Shown here: positions 7,378 through 15,726 of the stretch, one piece after another
How the letters are laid out: every line of letters begins with the position of its first letter
Position numbering within the stretch: position 1 is the first letter of the stretch
DNA from: an uncultured Bacteroidales bacterium
GTDB taxonomy: Bacteria; Bacteroidota; Bacteroidia; Bacteroidales; Bacteroidaceae
Direction: 5' to 3'
Assembly (NCBI GenBank): GCA_902783615.1
Contig: CACZRQ010000123.1
Location: 1-16,903 of the forward strand
Length of the DNA: 16,903 nucleotides
The notes under the pieces: model-generated
The model's input: only the letters and a program-made list of their open reading frames with translations
The model's database searches: none
Told to the model about the DNA's origin: nothing
Made by a program: the position numbers and the translations under genes

Positions 7378-8127
7378 TTAAATGATTTCGATGGCAGACA
7401 TAGGTATCCAGCCCACCTTACCATCCTCAAGTGTGATTTCTTTCCAATCTTTCATGCTGTTATCCTTAATGCTGACTTTTCGACCCTCATGGATGACAAA
7501 CAAGCTGGTTCCCTCGTCACTGGGCGTACTTCTGACGGTGACACTGGGTGACAGTACGATAGCATCAGTGCGATGGTCAATCTTACCTTTCTGCTCGAAG
7601 GCAAACAGATTACATATAATGCACAGAATCAGAGAGATGATAGCTGCAAAGAAACCAGTCTTTCGCAATTCTATGCGCTTGGTAAAGAAATAGACGCCTA
7701 AAGAAGCGAGCATGATGATAAAACAAGCTATGCCCCACCAGCCCCAGGTATCGACTGTGAGTGTATTGATGAGTGTACGTGTCCATGCCACGAAAAACAC
7801 CTCAGGATTAGGATTTACCTTATCCACAGTCTTGGCACGAGCCATGTCGAGGTTGGCGCTGATATCCGAGTTGCCAGGCTGCAATAGCAATGCACGCTCG
7901 TAGTTGAGGATGGCCTTACCCAACTCGTCTTGTTTGAAGTATGCATTGCCAAGGTTGTAGTACACCTCGCCAGATTCGCCCTGTTGCAGCATTGACTCAT
8001 AGATTTCAATGGCTTTGGCATACTCCTTATTAATATAAGCACTGTCGGCCTCGGCTTTCATTTGCTGTGCCCAAAGCTGAGAGCTGGTGAAAAGTAGTGC
8101 TAATAATATGATGATGTGACGTTTCAT
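7378..8127 (-). CDS. batE: BatE: TPR and SH3-domain membrane protein
   Basis: Last gene of the Bat cluster, 249 residues from the ATG at 8127. A TTG at 8139 in the same frame would add four residues, but it would overlap the batD stop codon, and the ATG places the signal peptide (1-20, WA|QQ) at the exact N-terminus. Two TPR motifs follow (about 25-90, with EVYYNLGNAYFKQDELGKAI), then two hydrophobic segments (about 129-149 and 157-177), then a bacterial SH3-like domain (about 188-249, with VTVRSTPSDEGT and the closing GKVGWIPMSAIEII). With the signal peptide removed, both the TPR and SH3 parts should face the periplasm; SH3 domains of this kind often bind peptidoglycan or proteins. It starts 8 nt after batD. 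Named from B. fragilis aerotolerance work; exact activity unknown. Confidence 0.88.
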   Translation of the reverse strand: MKRHIIILLALLFTSSQLWAQQMKAEADSAYINKEYAKAIEIYESMLQQGESGEVYYNLGNAYFKQDELGKAILNYERALLLQPGNSDISANLDMARAKTVDKVNPNPEVFFVAWTRTLINTLTVDTWGWWGIACFIIMLASLGVYFFTKRIELRKTGFFAAIISLILCIICNLFAFEQKGKIDHRTDAIVLSPSVTVRSTPSDEGTSLFVIHEGRKVSIKDNSMKDWKEITLEDGKVGWIPMSAIEII

Positions 8128-8135
8128 ATTCAAAA

Positions 8136-9980
8136 TCAATGTTTAATAGTATTTTCCATTTTACCAATTGTTTCTAAAGCAGATGCATAGACCTTGTCCA
8201 TGTTCTGACTCTTCTCCTCACCAGGGGCGAAACGAGCAAACTCGCAAGTGTTCAAGATTTCTATGAACTCGTTGATTACCTCCTGTGGCACCTGATGTTC
8301 CAGTAGTTTACCCTCGATATTGTCTTTCGACAGTGTGGATGACGGAATGTTCAGCTTATCGCTGGTGTAGCCCCACAAAGCCTTGAGGACTTCCTCATAG
8401 AATTGGTCGCCATTGCCCTCGGCCAGGAGTGTGCTGGCATCCTTCAAACGTCTCTGTGCCACCTTGTTAGCTTTCTTATTCTTCATCTTAGTGACATTGG
8501 CATTCTCGGCAATTTGCCTTCTGTAGATGACGAAGAAAGCCAAGAAGATCAACAGCGGAATGATGTAGAACAGCCAGTAGCTCATGGAGTTAAAGAAATA
8601 GTTGCCACGAGGACGCAGTTTTACTTCATTCTGCTTGATGAAACGGATATCCTCGTTAAGGATACGCAGATCCTCCTTATTATTATAGTTGGCCACCGTT
8701 TGCGAAGGAGTACCGTCACTCTTGTCAACTTGCAGCTCGTAAGCCTCGGTGGTGAGCGTCTTATAGCTCTGCGTCTTGGTATCGAAATAAGAGAATTTCA
8801 CAGCAGGTATTTTGTAATTTCCTGCATTGCGGGGGATAGCCAAATATTCAATGGTCTGATTACCAGACATACCCGTGCTGGTAAGTTTGAACTGGTTATC
8901 CACCTTCGGATCGTAGATCTCGAAATCGTCAGGAAATTTCACCTCAGGAGTAGAAATCAGTTTCGAATTGCCTATACCCGAGATAGTTAACTTTATGGTC
9001 ACGGCATCGTTTGCCTTTACATGGTTGCTACTGAGCGTAGAGGAAATGGTGAAATCCCCCACTCCGCCAGAGAATCCTTCTGGCTTGCCACTTGGCAATG
9101 GATTAACTGTAACCAAAATCTTTGGTGTTGTTAGCGTTTTCTTGATCTCCACATACGTAGAACCACGATTGAAAAACGCATCGAAGGGGTCGATGGTCTC
9201 AGTAGCCCTGGCCACAGATGCGTCAAAACGTGCGGACTCAATCTCCAATTGTCCAGCTTGCTGTGGGAACAACACAAATTGGCGATATATAGTAGAGCGA
9301 TAGTTACGGCCACGATAATGCTCCAGTTCCCAACGGCGATCATTAGGTAACTCTACCTCCTGCGATTGGAATCCCTTGAAATCAGGTAGTTTCACATTGT
9401 CGAAACCACGAAGATCGACTGCAGCATAAATCTTGTAAGTCAACAAGATAGCTTCCTGTTCATATACAGTGGTCTTGCTCGTGGTACTGGTAATGAACAA
9501 ATCATTGGCTGCAATATTACCATTGCTGTTTCTGCTGTTAGATGATGTGTTACCACTATCGGCAGACCCTCCTACCCCATTGGCTTCGTCCTTGGGCAAT
9601 ACCTTGACCTTGATAGGCGTAGATTCCACCTGTTTGCCATCGGCCATGGCTGTAGCAGCAGGGATGGTAAACGTACCCTCGCTGTTTGCCAAGAGGATGT
9701 AGGTAAACGTGATGCTACTGGTGGAAGTGGTTTTACCATTAATCATCTGTACACTGCTTTGCTGCGACCTGCTGGGACCCATCAGCACATCAAAGCCTTT
9801 GATCTCCCCTACCCTGAAGTCTCTGACATTCTGAGTGTTGATTGTAAACGACAACCTAAACTGATCGCCCACAGCTACCGCATCAGGGGCATTGGCAGTA
9901 ATGGTGACATTGTCAGCTGCCATCACCTGAGCAATCAGCAACAGATTCAATATAAACCATGTATATAATTTCCTTCTCAT
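8136..9980 (-). CDS. batD: BatD: large exported beta-rich protein with TM anchor
   Basis: 614-residue BatD (oxygen-tolerance family). Signal peptide at 1-21 (VMA|AD). The long periplasmic part is beta-rich: a first domain about 24-130, a Ser/Asn/Gly linker about 133-157, a second domain about 160-295 and a third about 305-420. A single TM helix (about 468-486, YWLFYIIPLLIFLAFFVIY) is followed by a basic stop-transfer stretch and a cytoplasmic helical tail (about 500-614) with LNTCEFARFAPG. The same tail motif occurs in the other beta/TM protein of this cluster. Probably a membrane scaffold linking envelope-side contacts to the cytoplasmic MoxR or DUF58 proteins; this role is inferred. It starts 6 nt after batC and batE follows 8 nt later, so the genes are coupled. 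Confidence 0.93.
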   Translation of the reverse strand: MRRKLYTWFILNLLLIAQVMAADNVTITANAPDAVAVGDQFRLSFTINTQNVRDFRVGEIKGFDVLMGPSRSQQSSVQMINGKTTSTSSITFTYILLANSEGTFTIPAATAMADGKQVESTPIKVKVLPKDEANGVGGSADSGNTSSNSRNSNGNIAANDLFITSTTSKTTVYEQEAILLTYKIYAAVDLRGFDNVKLPDFKGFQSQEVELPNDRRWELEHYRGRNYRSTIYRQFVLFPQQAGQLEIESARFDASVARATETIDPFDAFFNRGSTYVEIKKTLTTPKILVTVNPLPSGKPEGFSGGVGDFTISSTLSSNHVKANDAVTIKLTISGIGNSKLISTPEVKFPDDFEIYDPKVDNQFKLTSTGMSGNQTIEYLAIPRNAGNYKIPAVKFSYFDTKTQSYKTLTTEAYELQVDKSDGTPSQTVANYNNKEDLRILNEDIRFIKQNEVKLRPRGNYFFNSMSYWLFYIIPLLIFLAFFVIYRRQIAENANVTKMKNKKANKVAQRRLKDASTLLAEGNGDQFYEEVLKALWGYTSDKLNIPSSTLSKDNIEGKLLEHQVPQEVINEFIEILNTCEFARFAPGEEKSQNMDKVYASALETIGKMENTIKH

Positions 9981-9986
9981 ATTCTT

Positions 9987-10676
9987 TTACCAATCTTTTT
10001 CCAGTTTTCTGCCTTTTAACACCTGCTGTTTCTTAACCTTATCCTGCACATCCTTTTCGTCCTGCATGGCAGCTCGCAGCAGTTGTTCGGCATTCTCTTT
10101 CGACATTTGATTCTCATCTTGCTGTTGCTGCTGATCCTGCTGCTGTTGCTGATCCTGTTGTTGTTGCTCTTGCTGTTGTTGTTCCTGTTGTTGCTGTTGT
10201 TGCTGCTGGTCGTTGCCACCACCCTGCTGCTCCTGATCCTTCAACAACTTCTGGCAGAGCGCCAAGTTATAGCGTGTCTCATGGTCGCTTGGATTATTCC
10301 TGAGCGACTCCTTATAAGCTTCAATAGCCTGCTGGTATTGTTTGGCAGCTTGGAAAATCACACCTGTGTTGTGATAAACCGATGCAAGTTTGCCTTTATC
10401 GTGTTCCATCTTCGAGGCAGCCTCATACTCCTTCAGTGCCTCTTGTGGTTTGTTCTGATACAGCAAGGCATTGCCGAGGTTATACCTGGCCATGCCTGAT
10501 GTAGGATTGGTCTCCTGAGCCTTGCGGTAGTTCACCTCAGCATCTACAAATACACTGTCGTGATACTGCCTGTTGCCCTTGCGGATATAGTTGCGCTCGG
10601 CTTTCTGAGCCCAAACGTTTACCACACTCAGTGACAATGCCGCAATAAGTAAGTATTTCAGTCGTTGTTTTCTCAT
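9987..10676 (-). CDS. batC: BatC: exported TPR protein with Gln-rich C-terminal tract
   Basis: 229-residue TPR protein. Signal peptide at 1-24 (VWAQ|K or VWA|QK). TPR motifs span about 32-140, including SGMARYNLGNALLYQ, a second repeat starting VYHNTGVIFQAAKQYQQAIE (100-119), and HETRYNLALCQKLL. The C-terminus is unusual: after GGGND comes a tract (157-186) with 26 glutamines in 30 residues, broken only by E165, E170, D175 and D181, and then a charged tail ending KLEKDW. TPR plus Q/E-rich tail is a known BatC layout, but this tract is long and regular. Its start overlaps the batB stop as ATGA (10673-10676), indicating translational coupling. Likely periplasmic and a partner of BatA and BatB, by family association only. 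Confidence 0.9.
   Translation of the reverse strand: MRKQRLKYLLIAALSLSVVNVWAQKAERNYIRKGNRQYHDSVFVDAEVNYRKAQETNPTSGMARYNLGNALLYQNKPQEALKEYEAASKMEHDKGKLASVYHNTGVIFQAAKQYQQAIEAYKESLRNNPSDHETRYNLALCQKLLKDQEQQGGGNDQQQQQQQQEQQQQEQQQQDQQQQQDQQQQQDENQMSKENAEQLLRAAMQDEKDVQDKVKKQQVLKGRKLEKDW
10119..10208 (-). repeat. CAG/CAA trinucleotide tract encoding the BatC poly-Gln region
   Basis: Ninety bases made almost only of CAA and CAG codons, encoding Q8-E-Q4-E-Q4-D-Q5-D-Q5. Mixing of the two glutamine codons lowers simple slippage, but length variation between strains is still expected. Acidic residues recur every five or six positions, so this is a short imperfect 15-18 bp repeat as well as a triplet run. 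Confidence 0.85.
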
Positions 10677-11695
10677 TTCTCAAACAAATGTATTTTGTTG
10701 AACAATGGATTTTGTCGTTCCATAATCAGCAATTCTACGATGAGCAGTAGCAACAAAATCCATGCCACTGCCTGGAACTGCTCATTGTATTCGGAATAAA
10801 CCTGTGTCTCTATATCAGCTTTTGCCAATTTATCAATGGCTTGCTGGATGGCTCGCTGAGCGGTATTGGTGTTATCTACTCTGACATACACGCCATTACC
10901 AGCCTTCGCTAACTCCTGGCACATCTGTTCGTTGAGCTTGGTAACCACAATATTGCCATCCTTATCCCTACGGAAATCCCTTGAATCTTCCATGGGGATA
11001 GGTGAGCCTTCAGGAGAGCCTATACCTAATACATTGATTTGGATATCCTTGTCCGTCAGTGTCTTGATGGCTTGTTCAACACCTCCCTCGTGATTCTCAC
11101 CGTCAGTGATGAGGATGATGGTACGCCCCACCCCGTCCTGTGGCGTAAAACTACGGTTTGCCAAACTTAGGGCTGCACCTAAATCAGTGCCTTGCTTGGT
11201 GATTAAGGCAGGTGAAATGGACTCCAGGAACATTTTGGCAGAGATATAGTCGCTCGTGATGGGCAGCTGTGTGAATGCATCGCCAGCAAAGACGATGAGT
11301 CCCACCTTGTCCTGCTCCATCTTATCTACCAACTGAGATATCAGTCGTTTAGCCTTCTCCAAACGGCTGGGCTGAATGTCTTGTGCCAACATGGAATTGG
11401 AAATGTCGAGGGCAATGATTACCTCCACGCCCTGGCGTTTCACCGTTTCCAGCTTAGAACCAAACTGCGGACGTGCCAGCAGTACGGCAAACAAGGCGAT
11501 GCACACTAGAACGAGTGCGAACTTGATGTCAGGCCGCCTTTTCGACACGTCAGGCATCAGCGATGCCATCAGTTCGGGATCGCCAAACTCACGAATGGCC
11601 TTGCGGCGCCTGTAGTTGGAATATAGGTAAAAAGCCACCAATACCGGCAGCAACAGCAGCAGGTACAAGTAAGCTGGTTCTTCAAATCTGAACAT
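10673..11695 (-). CDS. batB: BatB: membrane-anchored von Willebrand factor A protein
   Basis: 340-residue VWA protein. Two N-terminal hydrophobic helices (about 9-26 and 58-75) precede the VWA domain (about 90-290), and a third helix follows (about 309-324, AWILLLLLIVELLIM). The MIDAS metal site is complete: D97-x-S99-x-S101 (ALDISNSML), T170 (QGTDLG) and D198 (LITDGEN). Such domains bind Mg/Mn and, through it, an acidic partner residue. The typical BatA/BatB pair is present, with batA 44 nt upstream and batC overlapping downstream. A weak SD-like GGAG lies about 11 nt before the ATG at 11695. Family assignment is firm; substrate unknown. Confidence 0.93.
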   Translation of the reverse strand: MFRFEEPAYLYLLLLLPVLVAFYLYSNYRRRKAIREFGDPELMASLMPDVSKRRPDIKFALVLVCIALFAVLLARPQFGSKLETVKRQGVEVIIALDISNSMLAQDIQPSRLEKAKRLISQLVDKMEQDKVGLIVFAGDAFTQLPITSDYISAKMFLESISPALITKQGTDLGAALSLANRSFTPQDGVGRTIILITDGENHEGGVEQAIKTLTDKDIQINVLGIGSPEGSPIPMEDSRDFRRDKDGNIVVTKLNEQMCQELAKAGNGVYVRVDNTNTAQRAIQQAIDKLAKADIETQVYSEYNEQFQAVAWILLLLLIVELLIMERQNPLFNKIHLFEK

Positions 11696-11739
11696 ATATC
11701 ACTATCTCCATTTTACGTTTCACATCCTATTCCCCTTTT

Positions 11740-12723
11740 TCAAGGAATTTTCTTCAATATGGTGTTACGCAGCAACACCTCCAACAACACACAAAGAAGA
11801 GCAGCCAAAGCAAACCATTCGTATCGCTCATCGCGCTTACTGAACTGACGCACATTGAGTTTGGTCTTCTCCAGCTTGTCAATCTCCTGATAAACCTCCT
11901 CCAACTTCGAGTTGCTTGTGGCACGGAAATAATTGCCTTGCGTGGTGCTGGCAATCTCGCCAAGTGTTTTCTCGTCAATCTCCACAGGCAGATTTACATA
12001 CTGCACAGTGCCAGCCACCTGGTAAGGATAAGGGGCCATGCCGTTGGTACCCACACCGATGGTATAAACCCTGATTCCAAAGCTTTTAGCTATTTCAGCA
12101 GCTGTCAGCGGAGAAATCTCACCACGGTTGTTGGTACCATCTGTCAGCATGATCACCACCTTCGACTTTGCCTTACTGTCTTTCAATCGACTTACGGCAT
12201 TGGCGATGCCCATACCCACGGCCGTACCATCTTCTATCAGTCCGCAATTCACGTCCTTGATGAGGTTCAGCAATACTGTATGATCCACAGTCAACGGACA
12301 TTGTGTAAAGCTCTCGCCAGCAAACAGGGTAATGCCGATATTGTCGTTGGGGCGACCATTTATAAACTCGGAAGCCACCTGCTTGGCAGCCTCCAAACGA
12401 TTGGGTTTCAAGTCCTCAGCCAACATACTGGTAGATACGTCAATGGCCAGCATGATGTCGATGCCTTCCACCTCGCTGTTCTGCCAACTGTTGGTGGTTT
12501 GTGGCCTTGCCAGGACCATGATAACCAAGGCTAAAGCCAACATCCTGAGGATAAAAGGCACATGAATGAGGTAGTTCTTATAACTCTTGGGCGCATGGGC
12601 ATAGACAGCCGTGTCGGACACCTGCAAAGATGCATTCGACTTCTTTCTGCTGAGCACATAACCAACAATCAAGGGTATTAGCAGCAGCAACAGAAACAAA
12701 TATCCACTATCAGCAAAAACCAT
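11740..12723 (-). CDS. batA: BatA: membrane-anchored von Willebrand factor A protein
   Basis: 327-residue VWA protein, paralogous to BatB. Helices at about 8-25 and 54-72 flank a short loop containing SDTAVYAHAP; the VWA domain covers about 88-285; a C-terminal helix lies at about 303-320. The MIDAS is intact: D95-x-S97-x-S99 (AIDVSTSM), T167 (DGTAVG) and D195 (MLTDGTNN). An insertion around 228-250 (MAPYPYQVAGTVQYVNLPVE) is typical of BatA in this phylum as I recall. The start ATG at 12723 is 9 nt after the preceding stop, indicating coupled translation. Probably forms a membrane assembly with BatB and is remodelled by MoxR; this is inferred from MoxR-VWA pairings in general. Confidence 0.93.
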   Translation of the reverse strand: MVFADSGYLFLLLLLIPLIVGYVLSRKKSNASLQVSDTAVYAHAPKSYKNYLIHVPFILRMLALALVIMVLARPQTTNSWQNSEVEGIDIMLAIDVSTSMLAEDLKPNRLEAAKQVASEFINGRPNDNIGITLFAGESFTQCPLTVDHTVLLNLIKDVNCGLIEDGTAVGMGIANAVSRLKDSKAKSKVVIMLTDGTNNRGEISPLTAAEIAKSFGIRVYTIGVGTNGMAPYPYQVAGTVQYVNLPVEIDEKTLGEIASTTQGNYFRATSNSKLEEVYQEIDKLEKTKLNVRQFSKRDERYEWFALAALLCVLLEVLLRNTILKKIP

Positions 12724-12732
12724 ATCCTATCC

Positions 12733-13803
12733 TCATGCTAAGTTGTTATACAATTCCATACCAATATATACCAAAGCTCCCACCAAGAAGATGGAGATGA
12801 GCAAGATACCCACACCCAACATCACCTTGATGCGCAGCGGACGCTTCTCGATAATGGTAATTTCGGTAGGTTCCGGCTTGGCGTTGGGATCTTCCTCTTC
12901 CTTCGTCTCATTGATGAAGTTCACGGCATTCAGCAAGTTAGCATCGTTTTCATTCATCATGGGAATGAACTTGGCAAACTTCACCAAATCAGCTGTTTTC
13001 AGCAAGCCTCGCAATTCGCGCAAGGCCTCTGCATCGTGCAGACTCTTCAAGCGATCAATAATCTCATCGGTAGTCATTTCCAGTGCCCTGAAGCCAAACC
13101 TCTTTTCTATATACGCGCGTAAGGTGTCAGTAAGCTGGGTGTAATACTCTTTCGAGAGTCCATGCTGCCACACCTTCTCACTCTTGATACGCTCAATCTC
13201 CTGCATGGCCTGCTGATGGGGAGGCAACTGAGGCTCCACCTTCACCTTGCGGATAATTGGCTGGTTGTCGCGAATGCGCTTAATGAGGTAAAGCAACAGC
13301 AGCAAAGCAGGTATCCACAGGATGCCACATGCCATGACACCATACCAGTCGGCCCACATGAAAGCGGGCTTCATCACATCTTTCGTACCAAAGAACTGAT
13401 CAGGATGCAAGGTGTCAACGGGCATAGAGAAAACCTTCAGTGCCAATGGATTGGATTTATACACCTCATCTTCTACTTGAACTTCCATAGGAGGAAGATA
13501 ATACAAGGCAGAATCGAAAGATGTGATGGTATAAACCTCCTTAATGAGCATTCGCTTGTTGTTGTTGAGATACTGGGTATCAGGCTTGGCCACCTCCAGC
13601 ACCTCCACACCTCTGACAAGCGTATCGGGGTAAGCTGGCAGAATCAATCGTTTGTCGGCATCGAGCGACACCTGCAAGCTGATGTGAGCCTGTTCGCCTA
13701 TCAGCAACTCCAGCGAGTCGATAGATGCCTCTACCGATACTTGCGCCAGCGATGGCAGTAGGAAGGTTGTTATGTATGTCAATAAAACTAATAGTCTTTT
13801 CAT
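12733..13803 (-). CDS. BatD-like / DUF4381-like two-TM protein of the Bat cluster
   Basis: 356-residue protein commonly found between the DUF58 and batA genes in Bacteroidota and usually annotated only as hypothetical or BatD-like. Signal peptide at 1-20 (SLA|QV); exported beta-rich domain about 21-148; TM helix about 153-175 (ACGILWIPALLLLLYLI); cytoplasmic helical segment about 180-320; second TM about 324-347. The cytoplasmic part contains LRGLLKTADLVKFAKFIPM (264-282), which aligns by eye with LNTCEFARFAPG in the BatD tail. The two proteins therefore share an exported beta domain - TM - cytoplasmic helical module, though this one adds a last TM. It lies 11 nt after the DUF58 gene and 9 nt before batA. 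No catalytic motif is visible; a scaffold or adaptor role is inferred. Confidence 0.8.
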   Translation of the reverse strand: MKRLLVLLTYITTFLLPSLAQVSVEASIDSLELLIGEQAHISLQVSLDADKRLILPAYPDTLVRGVEVLEVAKPDTQYLNNNKRMLIKEVYTITSFDSALYYLPPMEVQVEDEVYKSNPLALKVFSMPVDTLHPDQFFGTKDVMKPAFMWADWYGVMACGILWIPALLLLLYLIKRIRDNQPIIRKVKVEPQLPPHQQAMQEIERIKSEKVWQHGLSKEYYTQLTDTLRAYIEKRFGFRALEMTTDEIIDRLKSLHDAEALRELRGLLKTADLVKFAKFIPMMNENDANLLNAVNFINETKEEEDPNAKPEPTEITIIEKRPLRIKVMLGVGILLISIFLVGALVYIGMELYNNLA

Positions 13804-13814
13804 CGTTCTTACAC

Positions 13815-14684
13815 TTAATTCCGTTGTGCAAACAAGCTCATCAGCGATTTCACATAGTCTTGATCTGTGCGGATTGACACGCTATCGACGTTACTCTTCT
13901 GGAACACATCGGCTAAGGCCGTTTTCTGTGCTATCCACCAGTCATGGTGGGCTTTACGCACTGCTTTCGATGAGGTATCAATCCACTGCTCCACCCCTGT
14001 TTCCGCATCTTTCACACGCATCAAACCTACAGCAGGCAACTCTTCCAAACGTCTGTCATACACCTGCACAGCCACCACATCATGCTTTTGGTTGGCAATG
14101 GTCATCGCGTTCTTGAAGTCCTTGCGGTCGATGAAGTCTGACAGGATGAAGGCTGTGCAACGGCGTTTCATCACATTGGTGAGGTATTGCAAGCCCATGC
14201 CAATGTCAGTTAAACGACTATCTGGATGGAAGTCAATAAGTTCTCTAATGATGTAGAGGATGTGTTTCCTGCCCTTCTTGGGAGGTATGAACTTCTCAAT
14301 CTTATCCGAGAAGAAGATGACTCCAATCTTATCGTTGTTCTGCATGGCCGAGAAAGCCAATGTGGCGGCAATCTCAGTCACCATGTCTTTCTTCATCTGC
14401 TTGACTGTGCCAAAATCCAGACTTCCGGAAACATCCACCAGCAGCATCACTGTCAGTTCGCGCTCTTCCTCAAACACTTTCACGTAGGGCTTGTGGAAGC
14501 GGGCTGTCACATTCCAGTCGATGTCGCGGATGTCATCGCCATACTGATACTCTCTAACCTCAGAGAAAGCCATACCTCTACCCTTGAAGGCTGAATGATA
14601 TTCGCCTGCAAAGATATTATTCGACAACCCTCTGGTCTTGATCTCAATACGTCTGACGCGCTTGATTAATTCTGTTGTTTCCAT
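13815..14684 (-). CDS. DUF58 family protein with VWA-like MIDAS
   Basis: 289-residue cytoplasmic DUF58 protein with no TM helix or signal peptide. The DUF58 signature is clear: GEYHSAFKGRGMAFSEVREY (27-46), then YGDDIRDIDWNVTARF (48-63). A VWA-like fold follows with a complete MIDAS: D84-x-S86-x-S88 (LLVDVSGSLDFG), T159 (RLTDIG) and D183 (ILSDFID). DUF58 proteins are the standard cytoplasmic partner encoded next to MoxR ATPases and are thought to be recruited or remodelled by them. The gene starts 18 nt after moxR and ends 11 nt before the BatD-like gene. Unlike many DUF58 proteins it lacks N-terminal TM helices, which fits the short version found in Bat clusters. Confidence 0.92.
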   Translation of the reverse strand: METTELIKRVRRIEIKTRGLSNNIFAGEYHSAFKGRGMAFSEVREYQYGDDIRDIDWNVTARFHKPYVKVFEEERELTVMLLVDVSGSLDFGTVKQMKKDMVTEIAATLAFSAMQNNDKIGVIFFSDKIEKFIPPKKGRKHILYIIRELIDFHPDSRLTDIGMGLQYLTNVMKRRCTAFILSDFIDRKDFKNAMTIANQKHDVVAVQVYDRRLEELPAVGLMRVKDAETGVEQWIDTSSKAVRKAHHDWWIAQKTALADVFQKSNVDSVSIRTDQDYVKSLMSLFAQRN

Positions 14685-14702
14685 GAGCTGAAAAGCTTGT
14701 TA

Positions 14703-15698
14703 TCAAGGCACTTTCACTTCGTCCAAAATCATGCTCACAATCTCATCGGCTGTGAGGTTGCTTGCCTCTGCCTCGTAGGAAAGGCCAATTCTATGACGCA
14801 TAACATCATGAGCCACAGCACGTACGTCTTCTGGAATGAGGTAGCCACGATGCTTGATGAAAGCAAAACTGCGAGCTGCCAAAGCTAAGTTGATGGATGC
14901 TCGTGGAGAACCGCCAAAGCTCAGCATGCCTTTCAGCTTGTCGAGACCATACTGCTCAGGATAGCGTGAAGCGAAAACGATGTCGAGAATATACTGTTCA
15001 ATCTTCTCGTCGATATAGACTTCACGAACCAGTTTGCGGGCTTCGATGATTTCCTCTGCTGACAAAACAGGCAGGACCTTCACCTTGTCGCCATTGATAT
15101 TCTGACGAATGATGAGCTTCTCTTCATCCAACTTAGGATAGTCGATAACCACCTTCAGCATAAAACGATCCACCTGTGCTTCAGGCAATTGGTAGGTTCC
15201 TTCCTGTTCGATGGGATTCTGTGTAGCCAGCACCAAGAAAGGTTCTGGCAATTTGAACGTCTCGCTGCCAATGGTAACCTGACGCTCTTGCATAGCTTCC
15301 AGCAAAGCACTCTGCACCTTGGCTGGGGCACGGTTTATTTCATCAGCCAAAACGAAGTTGGCGAACACAGGACCTTGTTTAACTTGAAACACCTCATCCT
15401 TCTGGCTATAGACCATGGTGCCGATCACATCGGCTGGCAACAAGTCGGGCGTAAACTGAATGCGACTGAATTTTGCGTCAATCAGCGATGCCAAAGTCTT
15501 GATGGCCAATGTTTTTGCCAAGCCAGGAACACCTTCAAGGAGTACATGGCCATCTGACAACAAGCCAATTAATAACGACTCAACCAAGTGTTTCTGCCCT
15601 ACTATTGTCTGGTTCATACCAGTAGTAAGATGTGTGATAAATGCGCTTTTGCTTTCAATCCGCTCGTTCAATTCGCGGATATTAATTGAATCTGCCAT
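14703..15698 (-). CDS. moxR: MoxR-family AAA+ ATPase
   Basis: 331-residue AAA+ ATPase of the MoxR type, a chaperone-like motor that acts on VWA-domain partners. Motifs: Walker A GVPGLAKT (56-63), Walker B VLADE (116-120), sensor 1 asparagine in ATQNPIEQEGTYQLPEAQ (158-175), an arginine in VDRFM (176-180) and a sensor 2-like arginine in GGSPRAS in the C-terminal third. Length is normal for the family. It is the first classical gene of the Bat cluster and directly precedes DUF58 (18 nt). Its own upstream gene, the HU-like/LysM protein, ends only 28 nt before its ATG, and I see no convincing promoter in that gap, so cotranscription is likely. Inferred role: ATP-driven assembly or activation of the Bat membrane proteins. 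Confidence 0.94.
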   Translation of the reverse strand: MADSINIRELNERIESKSAFITHLTTGMNQTIVGQKHLVESLLIGLLSDGHVLLEGVPGLAKTLAIKTLASLIDAKFSRIQFTPDLLPADVIGTMVYSQKDEVFQVKQGPVFANFVLADEINRAPAKVQSALLEAMQERQVTIGSETFKLPEPFLVLATQNPIEQEGTYQLPEAQVDRFMLKVVIDYPKLDEEKLIIRQNINGDKVKVLPVLSAEEIIEARKLVREVYIDEKIEQYILDIVFASRYPEQYGLDKLKGMLSFGGSPRASINLALAARSFAFIKHRGYLIPEDVRAVAHDVMRHRIGLSYEAEASNLTADEIVSMILDEVKVP

Positions 15699-15726
15699 AG
15701 TTTTTTATCTATTATGTTGTTTGTTT

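Noticed and set aside
8128..8139. TTG at 8139 as the start of batE
   Set aside because: It would overlap the batD stop codon and put four residues before an ideal signal peptide; the ATG at 8127 is better.
8403..8990. Plus-strand frame of 195 residues antisense to batD
   Set aside because: Shadow of the well-supported batD gene.
10083..10499. Plus-strand leucine-rich reading frame of 138 residues
   Set aside because: It is the complement of the CAG/CAA tract in batC; poly-Leu arises from reading CTG/TTG on the other strand. No start signal and no recognisable domain.
11938..12534. Plus-strand frame of 198 residues antisense to batA
   Set aside because: Composition (many His and Cys) and lack of domains fit a shadow of the batA coding strand.
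13162..13761. Plus-strand frame of 199 residues antisense to the BatD-like gene
   Set aside because: The opposite strand has a signal peptide, TM helices and operon context; this frame shows none of these.
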